Shown here: positions 1-5,108 of the stretch, one piece after another
Layout of the letters: each line of letters begins with the position of its first letter
How positions within the stretch are numbered: the first letter of the stretch is position 1
Source of the DNA: Dehalococcoidia bacterium
Lineage (GTDB): Bacteria; Chloroflexota; Dehalococcoidia; Dehalococcoidales; UBA5760
Assembly: GCA_030639215.1 (NCBI GenBank)
Contig: DAOWDD010000051.1
Location: 1 to 5,108, forward strand
Direction of reading: 5' to 3'
Length of the DNA: 5,108 bases
Notes under the pieces: model-generated
Databases searched by the model: none
Told to the model about the DNA's origin: nothing
The model's input: the letters and a program-made list of their open reading frames with translations, nothing else
Translations under genes and position numbers: made by a program

Positions 1-206
1 CTAAGACGGGCGGGGATAACCCGGCTATCGTTAAAGACCAGGACGTCACCGCTCTTAAGATAATCAACTACCTCAAAGAACCTGTGGTGACTTAACGAAG
101 CATCACTACGCTCAAGCACCATGAGCCGCGAGTGGTCCCTGGGCTCAATCGGAGTCTGAGCAATAAGCTCCTGGGGGAGGTAATAGTCAAAATCACTGGT
201 TCTCAT
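1..206 (-). CDS. queA: QueA, S-adenosylmethionine:tRNA ribosyltransferase-isomerase (N-terminal part, runs off the left edge)
   Basis: QueA transfers and isomerises the ribosyl part of S-adenosylmethionine onto preQ1 already in the tRNA anticodon, giving epoxyqueuosine in the queuosine pathway; it acts in the cytoplasm. Reading the minus strand from the ATG at 206-204 gives 68 codons without a stop, reaching the window edge. Visible family hallmarks are the start MRTSDFDYYLP, then LIAQTPIEPRDHSRLMVL (residues about 14-31) and DVLVFNDSRVIPARL (54-68), the typical opening of QueA in the right order. The family is about 340-350 residues, so only about a fifth is present. The start is supported by AGGTGG (221-216) 9 bases upstream. 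The gene is divergent from everything else here and has its own promoter. The break is the edge of the window, not decay. Recognition is by memory of the family; confidence is high. Confidence 0.93.
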   Translation of the reverse strand, partial: MRTSDFDYYLPQELIAQTPIEPRDHSRLMVLERSDASLSHHRFFEVVDYLKSGDVLVFNDSRVIPARL

Positions 207-261
207 AAATGGTCGCCACCTGATAAATAGCCTTCCTAACTAAGTAATCTACCAATGGCAT

Positions 262-291
262 ATTATAGGCTCTTCTATACTCGAATCACAA
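262..291 (-). promoter_or_regulatory. Sigma-70-type promoter for queA
   Basis: On the minus strand, TTGTGA (291-286, 4 of 6 to the -35 consensus) and TATAAT (267-262, 6 of 6) are separated by 18 bases. Transcription would start near 255, giving a leader of about 50 bases before the queA ATG at 206. I see no preQ1-riboswitch-like motif in that leader. The perfect -10 in an otherwise non-coding stretch makes this fairly convincing, but it is a consensus match only. Confidence 0.6.
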
Positions 292-396
292 AGAACTGAC
301 AGCACGGTACCTTAATATCGAGGGTATTCCTTGAGTGATGATACCATTGACAAGCGTCGATTTTAGGACAATAACAGGGTTAAGTATCAAGAGCCC

Positions 397-792
397 AACA
401 CTGCCTCCCTTGCGGGTTTGATATATGACGCTCCAGGGAATGGGATCTACAATGCAACCAAGCATGCTGTAGTGAGTCTCTCGGAGACTCTATATCAAGA
501 GTTAGCAATGATGGGTGCTAAAGTTAAAGTCCCTGTTCTCTGCCCAGCATGGGTAAAGACTCAAATTATGGAGGCAGAGCAACATCGCCCGGCTGAACTA
601 CAAAACGATTCACATACGGAATTCAGAAAACAGGGGGGCCCCGCCTACCAACAAATAGTGAATTCTGTGCGCAATGGAATACAGTCAGGTATATCTTGTG
701 AACAGGTAGCAGATTGCGTCTTGGGTGCAATAAAGGTAATATATCCTTATTTAATAACTGCCTCCTTGTATATAATTCCCATAACTTTATAG
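397..792 (+). pseudogene. Short-chain dehydrogenase/reductase (SDR) remnant, N-terminal half missing
   Basis: This is the C-terminal half of a classical SDR, an NAD(P)-dependent oxidoreductase of unknown substrate. Family similarity starts at NTASLAGL (397-420), which holds the catalytic Ser (codon 406-408). It continues through the YxxxK motif YNATK (Tyr codon 448-450, Lys 460-462), SETLYQELA, and CPAWVKTQIM, which matches the usual PGWVxT loop with Ala in place of Gly. The Rossmann part with the TGxxxGIG motif, roughly 130-140 residues, is absent: an in-frame TAG lies at 364-366 and no upstream frame shows it. The last 20 or so residues (AIKVIYPYLIT onward) match the family poorly, so the 3' end may also be eroded. 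It ends in TAG at 790-792. A TTG at 418 could start a 124-residue peptide, but it has no clear ribosome site and would lack the cofactor site and the catalytic Ser. The DNA looks AT-rich compared with mttB. An inactive relic is the best reading. Confidence 0.82.
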
Positions 793-793
793 A

Positions 794-820
794 GGTAATA
801 AAATGGACAATTTTATTACC
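794..820 (+). terminator. AT-rich perfect 11-bp inverted repeat after the SDR remnant
   Basis: GGTAATAAAAT (794-804) and ATTTTATTACC (810-820) are exact inverted copies around the 5-base loop GGACA. The repeat begins two bases after the SDR stop codon and ends four bases before the -35 box of the next promoter. The stem is AT-rich and no clean T-run follows, only CGTTTGTTATT. It could be a weak or bidirectional terminator, or an operator for a dimeric repressor controlling the aminotransferase promoter. The sequence cannot decide between these. Confidence 0.4.
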
Positions 821-823
821 CGT

Positions 824-852
824 TTGTTATTCCTAGTGGGAAATTCTATAAT
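824..852 (+). promoter_or_regulatory. Sigma-70-type promoter for the aminotransferase
   Basis: TTGTTA (824-829, 4 of 6) and TATAAT (847-852, 6 of 6) are separated by 17 bases, the ideal spacing. The predicted transcript starts near 859, leaving a leader of about 130 bases before the ATG at 992. The leader is long for a simple gene, but I recognise no riboswitch in it. Confidence 0.6.
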
Positions 853-991
853 GTTAGCTAAACCCCGTAAACCTGAGGTAATTGGATTCACTTTTTGCAT
901 CTCGAGTAAACTATGAATTCAGTTCAGAGCTATTCACGGATGGTTTGATAGGTGATGCTAAGAAACAGAATTAGGAGGTACACTCACTAGG

Positions 992-2197
992 ATGTCGGGT
1001 GAACGAATAAACAGGGTAGGGAAACGAACTTCACATCAGATAGATTTGGTGTCTGATGTGGGCTTCGGCAAATTTCTGAATCTACTTCATTCCACGTCTC
1101 CCGGGGGCGTCATATCCCTTGGTGTCGGGGAACCTGCTTTTACGACCCCATGGCACATCTGTGAGGCTGCTTTTGATGCACTCAAGGCAGGCTACACAGG
1201 CTACACACCCAGTGCTGGCTTCATTGAGCTGCGCTGTGCTGTAGCACAGGATATAGAGAGTCGCTATGGTGTCAGATATGATCCAGAGACTGAGGTCGTG
1301 ATAACTGTTGGGTCAAGTCAGGCTATGGACTTGGCCTTGCGAGCGATCCTGGAACCTGGCGACGAAGTAATCATCCCTGATCCCTACTACGTTTGTTATC
1401 CACCCTGTATAACCCTAGCCCACGGCATCCCGATTCCAGTACCTACTAGCTATGAGAACGAATTCAAGTTGGAAGCAGCTCAGGTTGAGGCACAAATCAC
1501 CAACCGTACTAAAGCTATTCTCTTTGGCTATCCTGCCAACCCTACGGGTACTGAAATGAGCCGGGCGGATTTCGAAGAGATTGCCAGCATAGTCACAAAA
1601 CACAACCTATTAGTGATTTCCGACGAAATCTACAGTCGATTAACCTATGGAGTGGAACACACATGTTTCCCCAGTCTCCCAGGGATGAAAGAATGCACCA
1701 TCCTCCTTGCCGGTTTTTCTAAAACATATGCCATGACTGGATGGCGTTTGGGATATGCCGCTGGCCCCGCCGATCTCATAGCAGCCATGAGTAAGATACA
1801 TCAACATACGATGCTCAGTCCGTCCAGTATGGCTCAGATGGCAGCCATTGAGGCTCTTAAGGGCGGTGAGATCGACGTCAAGCGGATGGTTGATGAGTAT
1901 GACCGACGGAGGAGGGTGATAACTCAGGGTTTCAACAAGATAGGTCTTAGATGTCACGAACCAAAGGGGGCTTTTTATGTTTTTCCCTCGGTTGAAGATA
2001 CAGGGATGACCTCAGAGAAGTTCACAGAGAGTCTACTTTCAGAGGCAGAAGTGGTGGTTATGCCCGGCAACCTCTTCGGGAAGAGGGGCGAGGGCTTTGT
2101 GCGCTGCAGCTATGCCACCGCCATGTCTGACATCGAGGAAGCTCTAAGGCGGATAGCATACTTTGTGGAACGTTACCGAAATAGGACGCGATCATAA
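992..2197 (+). CDS. Class I/II PLP-dependent aminotransferase (aspartate aminotransferase superfamily, fold type I)
   Basis: The gene encodes a 401-residue cytoplasmic enzyme that should move an amino group between an amino acid and a 2-oxo acid using pyridoxal phosphate. All family hallmarks are present: ISLGVGEPAF (41-50), substrate-side YTPSAG (71-76), the phosphate-cradle loop VGSSQAMD (106-113), PDPYY (129-133), the NPTG motif in YPANPTG (180-186, Asn183), SDEIY (210-214, with Asp211 to the pyridine nitrogen and Tyr214 to O3'), the Schiff-base Lys244 in GFSKTYAMTGWRLGY (241-255), and the carboxylate-binding Arg371 in VRCSYA. Length is normal and there is no signal peptide. The ATG is the only plausible start. 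AGGAGGT (973-979) lies 12 bases upstream, slightly far but strong. It ends in TAA. Substrate cannot be assigned: the sequence resembles the broad group annotated as aspartate, aromatic or alanine aminotransferases. It is preceded by its own promoter and separated by 283 bases from mttB, so it is probably not in one operon with it. Confidence 0.93.
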   Translation: MSGERINRVGKRTSHQIDLVSDVGFGKFLNLLHSTSPGGVISLGVGEPAFTTPWHICEAAFDALKAGYTGYTPSAGFIELRCAVAQDIESRYGVRYDPETEVVITVGSSQAMDLALRAILEPGDEVIIPDPYYVCYPPCITLAHGIPIPVPTSYENEFKLEAAQVEAQITNRTKAILFGYPANPTGTEMSRADFEEIASIVTKHNLLVISDEIYSRLTYGVEHTCFPSLPGMKECTILLAGFSKTYAMTGWRLGYAAGPADLIAAMSKIHQHTMLSPSSMAQMAAIEALKGGEIDVKRMVDEYDRRRRVITQGFNKIGLRCHEPKGAFYVFPSVEDTGMTSEKFTESLLSEAEVVVMPGNLFGKRGEGFVRCSYATAMSDIEEALRRIAYFVERYRNRTRS

Positions 2198-2480
2198 GCT
2201 AACCAATACATCGGAAAGTAAAACTTGAGTCGCTTCAGCATTATGCTCTACCCCCTGCTTCAATTTTCAGGCTGAATGGCAATAATGGTGTATTGGGACT
2301 ATGCAATGAAGGTTATGTTACTAACCAGCAGTCTCTATTTTCGTAGTCCCTTGGCACAGGCTATCCGGGTGTATCCATAAAGAAAAAAGCCTGCCATTTG
2401 ACACAGGAAAGGGGGTGATAACCGGGAGCAAGGCAAGCTAATTTCCAGACAGTGATCGGATTATGTAAAGGAGGATAAAG
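2198..2480 (+). other. Intergenic leader between the aminotransferase and mttB, with a stem-loop and a direct repeat
   Basis: No coding frame here is convincing. A two-level fold is possible: GGGACTATG (2295-2303) pairs with CGTAGTCCC (2342-2350), 9 pairs including one G-T. Its 38-base loop holds a smaller stem, GGTTA (2311-2315) with TAACC (2322-2326). Further on is an imperfect direct repeat, TTGGCACAGG...GGGTG (2351-2371) and TTGACACAGG...GGGTG (2398-2417). Both copies start with -35-like boxes (TTGGCA and TTGACA), but neither has a good -10 at proper spacing, so I call no promoter. I also see no clear intrinsic terminator for the aminotransferase. No known riboswitch class, including the cobalamin type, is recognisable by eye. 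Confidence 0.4.
2468..2474 (+). promoter_or_regulatory. Shine-Dalgarno site fixing the GTG start of mttB
   Basis: AAGGAGG sits 6 bases before the GTG at 2481. It is a near-perfect anti-16S match at good spacing and selects this GTG as the start. The resulting protein has the length expected of MttB. Confidence 0.85.
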
Positions 2481-3968
2481 GTGATTCTAGGAAGCAGAGC
2501 CGGATATAGCCAGCTTTCTGGATGCGGCCTTAACCTGTTCACCGATGCCGAGTTAGCCGAACTGCATCGGACCACCCTGGATGTTTTGGAAAATGCCGGC
2601 ATTGTGGCGATGAATGATGAGGCACAGGAGATTTTCTACTCCCACGGCTGTTCAGTTGACCAGAAAACAAACATGGTCAAGATACCTCCTTATCTGGTGG
2701 AGGAGGCGATAAGGTCAGCTCCATCGAGGCTATTGCTTGCGGCACGCAACCCCCGGTATGATACCATTCTGGAGAGTAACCGGGTGGCTAACACCAGCTT
2801 TGGCGTCGGCATCAAGATACTCGATATAGAGACGGCCAAGGTCAGGGAGTCAACCAATAAGGACCTGGCGGAATCTGCGATACTGGCTGATGCTGCCGAT
2901 AGCCTGGACGTTTTCACCCAGACAATGACACCCCGGGATGTGCCCAGCGAGATAGAAGACCTTACCGCTGCCGAGACTGCCCTCATCAACTGCAGCAAAC
3001 ACTTCCACCACGTTGACCTGTTGTCCGCCGAAAGCGTAAGAGGACTCTTTGAAATGGGCACCGCTATAGCGGGGGGTGCCGAGCAGATGAGGAAACGCCC
3101 CATCTGCTCTACCATCATTGCTCCTGTAAGCCCAATGCAGCTCAGCCCGGAGTGCTGCGAGGTTATCATAGAATCAGCCAGGCTGGGTCTGCCCTGTAAC
3201 GTGATATCAATGGCCCTCTCCGGAGGGACTGCCCCGGTAACCAACGCCGGAACGCTGCTGGTGCATAATGCCGAGGTGCTGGGGGGCATCACCCTAAGCC
3301 AGCTTACCAGGAAAGGAGCGCCGGTAATCTACGGCAGCTCCACCACGATGTTCGATCTGATGTGCGTTACCTCGCCGGTGGGGGCACCGGAGCTCGGTAT
3401 AATAAGCGCCGCCGTGGCCAAGCTTGCCCAGTACTACAACCTGCCCAGCTATGTCGCCGGGACGTAGGCAGATTCCAAGGTGCCCGATGCCCAGGCGGCC
3501 CACGAGAAGACGATAACCAACCTGCTGCCTGCCCTGGCCGGAGCCAACCTGATTTACGGTATGGGAATGCTGGAGTCGGGAATGACCTGGAGTCATGAGC
3601 AGTTCATCATTGATAACGACATTGTCAGAATGGTTAAACATGCGGTTCAGGGAATCGATGTTAACGATGATACCGTGGCGGCGGAACTGGCCAAGCAGGC
3701 TCATGAGATAAAGGATTTCCTGCACCAGAAGCATACAATCCAGTATATGGAACGGCAGTCCAAGCCGAAACTTATCGACCGTACAACGCGAGGGACCTGG
3801 GAGGCTAAGGGAAGCACCGATATGACCCAGCGGGCTAGAGAAGAGGTAAAGCGGATTCTAAAGACCCACCAAGTTGAGCCCTTGAGTGATGATACCAGGA
3901 AGACACTGCACGAGATTGTTGAGACAGCCAGGATAGAAAAGGGTGTCCCCGCCTGGATAGACTGCTGA
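2481..3968 (+). CDS. mttB: Trimethylamine:corrinoid methyltransferase MttB, with an in-frame amber codon read as pyrrolysine
   Basis: MttB transfers a methyl group from trimethylamine to the Co(I) corrinoid of protein MttC, leaving dimethylamine; it is cytoplasmic. From the GTG the frame runs 328 codons to TAG (3465-3467), then 166 more codons in the same frame to TGA. With the amber codon read the product is 495 residues, the usual MttB length, and pyrrolysine is residue 329. From memory, the Methanosarcina barkeri residue is Pyl334 in a protein of the same size. MttB-type sequence runs smoothly across the TAG: LSGGTAPVTNAGTLLVHNAE (247-266), YGSSTTMFDL (284-293), PELGIISAAVAKLAQYY (303-319), LPSYVAGT, amber, ADSKVPDAQAAHEKT, then LLPALAGANLIYGMGMLESG. 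Non-Pyl relatives such as glycine betaine methyltransferase MtgB have a sense codon there. The second part has no ribosome site of its own. No mttC, ramA or pyl genes are in the window. The unread TAG would leave a protein without its catalytic residue and C-terminal third. A true nonsense mutation is possible but unlikely given the exact position and intact frame. Confidence 0.93.
3465..3467 (+). other. In-frame amber (TAG) codon, predicted pyrrolysine residue 329 of MttB
   Basis: In this family pyrrolysine, charged on tRNA-Pyl (pylT) by PylS, sits in the barrel active site, where its imine ring is thought to bind the methylamine and present it to the corrinoid. The codon lies between VAGT and ADSKVPD, the family position for Pyl. 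I saw no obvious strong stem-loop directly after it that would act as a recoding element, and mttB genes are not known to need one. Confidence 0.9.
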
Positions 3969-4047
3969 TTCTGAACAAACAATAGGCTACTTTCACTTCT
4001 CGTGCTGGCCCATAGCAATATCGGCTAACGGGTTATGATATAAATGT

Positions 4048-4074
4048 CCTGCCGCCCTTTCTCAGGGCGGCAGG
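4048..4074 (+). terminator. GC-rich 11-bp hairpin between mttB and the transporter
   Basis: CCTGCCGCCCT (4048-4058) and AGGGCGGCAGG (4064-4074) are exact inverted copies around the 5-base loop TTCTC. The hairpin lies 80 bases after the mttB stop and 44 bases before the transporter ATG. The tail TCTGTTCATC has only a few T residues, so termination may be partial. It could also be a transcript-stabilising or dispersed repeat element. If it terminates, the transporter needs its own promoter. TATGAT (4034-4039) and TATAAA (4039-4044) resemble -10 boxes, but neither has a matching -35. Confidence 0.55.
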
Positions 4075-4118
4075 TCTGTTCATCCCGGCTCACCAGCTCA
4101 CCTATCGGAGGCCCTTTG

Positions 4119-5108
4119 ATGTACCAGGAAAGAAGCTATCGCATGCCCTGGGCCATACTCGGTTGTGCCACCATGCTCGGTTTTGCGATGTGGGCGCCGA
4201 TATTCTGCGTTCCTCCTATGGAGCACATCCTCAAGGAAGAGCTGATGCTCACTCATGCCCAGACCAGCTTGCTCTATTCCGCCCCGATGATTATGATGAT
4301 AGCGGTATCTATCCCGGCCGGCATTATCTCTGCCGGATAGGCTTAAGAAAGGCTGCCGGAATCGGCGGTCTCCTCATCGCAGTGGGGGCATTGCTAAGAG
4401 GTACTGCCAGCGATGCCCCCAGCCTGCTCGTCTATACCTTACATCTACGGTGCCGGTTTCGCCTGGGCGTTTCCCAATCTACCCAAGCTGGTGAGCGCCC
4501 GAATCCCTCAGGAGAAGGTGGGCATAGCTACCGGGATATTCACCTCTGGGTTCGCCGCCGGTATCGCCGTGGCGATGGCGACCACCATGCCGCTGGTCTT
4601 TCCTATCACCGGCACCTTCCAGGGCGTCTTTCTTTTCTGGAGTATTCCCCCAATTGCCGCCGCTATTCTGTGATGGATAGTAGTGAGAGAGCCCACCCCT
4701 AACAACAGTCAGGGTGAACCGGCCAAGATGGAGCATATCCCGTTTCGCCGGATAATCCAAAACAGACACCTGTGGACACTAATCATCCTTTTCCTGCTCA
4801 CCGAATTCTTTTTCTATACCTGGACAGGATGGGTCCCGGCGCTGTTGATGCTCAAGGGAGCGACCGCAGAATCAGCCGGACTACTTACCTCAATAGCGAT
4901 GTGGGTAGCTATCCCCGGCTGTCTGCTGATGCCCCACATTTCCAACAAGGTCGGGCTGAGAAAACCGTTTATCTGGGGGCCTGCTCTCATTCTCGCCCTG
5001 GCTGCTTGGATAATAAGGGACCTCCCTCTGTCTATGGTCTGGCTGCCACTGGTGCTGTGCGGAGTTTCCGACCTCACCAGGTACATAACCCTCCTCGCTG
5101 TACTGGTA
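4119..5108 (+). pseudogene. Major facilitator superfamily (MFS) transporter, frameshifted and interrupted, runs off the right edge
   Basis: MFS proteins are inner-membrane secondary transporters. The gene starts at an ATG (4119) 7 bases after GGAGG (4107-4111), and its beginning MYQERSYRMPWAILGCATML leads into a first membrane segment. The reading changes frame twice. At 4332-4333 one base is missing, inside the conserved loop motif A, where IIS-(D)-RIGLRKAAG would be restored. At 4439-4442 one extra base is present, where VYT-(F)-IYGAGFAWAF would be restored. A TGA (4671-4673) then lies between AAIL and WIVVRE, where family members have Trp. Beyond it the frame is open to the window end, with further hydrophobic segments such as LWTLIILFLLTEFFFYTW and LLTSIAMWVAIPGCLLM. 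Allowing for the three lesions, about 330 residues of an expected 400 or so are present. It resembles the CynX/NarK-like part of MFS by eye; the substrate is unknown. The position after mttB suggests amine or solute uptake, by inference only. Sequencing or assembly error could also explain the indels. Confidence 0.8.

Noticed and set aside
803..916. Possible 37-residue ORF starting MDNFITRLLFLVGN, with AGAGG upstream
   Set aside because: It starts inside the hairpin, spans the predicted promoter, and resembles no family I know. Chance is the simpler explanation.
913..948. 11-codon upstream ORF in the aminotransferase leader
   Set aside because: No ribosome site precedes it, and it lacks runs of one amino acid that would suggest attenuation.
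1415..1957. Antisense ORFs opposite the aminotransferase
   Set aside because: They overlap an intact conserved enzyme gene and show no recognisable protein features.
2352..2367. Sigma-54-like site (TGGCAC followed by a -12 element)
   Set aside because: The GG of -24 is present, but the base pair at the -12 position is CC rather than GC, so the essential -12 element is missing.
2690..3734. Long antisense ORFs opposite mttB
   Set aside because: These are mirror frames of a GC-rich coding gene, without family similarity or ribosome sites.
3480..3968. A separate 162-residue gene starting at GTG 3480
   Set aside because: It is the C-terminal part of MttB in the same frame as the upstream part, with no ribosome site before the GTG. 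The amber codon is better read as pyrrolysine.
4044..4118. Upstream start of the transporter at ATG 4044
   Set aside because: That start would translate the hairpin at 4048-4074 and has no ribosome site. The ATG at 4119 has GGAGG 7 bases before it, and MFS-like sequence begins there.
4163..4702. Independent 179-residue ORF overlapping the transporter
   Set aside because: Only 4334-4438 of this frame carries MFS-like sequence, the stretch between the two frameshifts. The rest is arginine- and histidine-rich shadow sequence.

Overview
The window is bacterial chromosomal DNA with five gene loci and no RNA gene, CRISPR array or insertion sequence that I can recognise. Its central feature is a full-length trimethylamine methyltransferase gene (mttB, 2481-3968). 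The gene is interrupted by one in-frame amber codon (TAG, 3465-3467) at the position where this family carries pyrrolysine. Read through, it gives 495 residues with amino acid 329 as pyrrolysine. The host is therefore probably an anaerobe with a pyrrolysine (pyl) system and methylamine or corrinoid C1 metabolism. Bacterial Pyl users include Desulfobacterota, Clostridia-type Firmicutes and some sediment lineages. A bacterium fits the queA gene, the strong Shine-Dalgarno sites and the sigma-70-type promoters, but the phylum cannot be fixed from this sequence.

Layout, left to right. (1) 1-206, minus strand: the N-terminal 68 codons of queA (queuosine tRNA modification), running off the left edge, with a good promoter at 262-291. 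(2) 397-792, plus strand: the C-terminal half of a short-chain dehydrogenase, without its NAD(P)-binding half, a decayed remnant in AT-rich DNA. It is followed by an 11-bp perfect hairpin (794-820). (3) A TTGTTA-17-TATAAT promoter (824-852) and an intact class I/II PLP-dependent aminotransferase (992-2197). (4) A 283-base intergenic leader with a two-level stem-loop and an imperfect direct repeat. (5) mttB with its amber codon, then an 11-bp GC-rich hairpin (4048-4074). (6) 4119-5108: a major facilitator transporter running off the right edge, broken by a 1-base deletion, a compensating 1-base insertion and a TGA where Trp is expected.

How the genes work together. MttB moves a methyl group from trimethylamine to a corrinoid protein (MttC), but no mttC, corrinoid reactivase (ramA), second-step methyltransferase or pyl gene lies in the window, so this mttB stands apart from its partners here. 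The transporter next to it could have imported a methylated amine or another small solute, but it looks inactivated. The aminotransferase has its own promoter and is probably independent. mttB and the transporter look richer in G+C, especially at third codon positions, than the left third of the window. That would fit a separately acquired mttB-transporter block, but I have not computed it.
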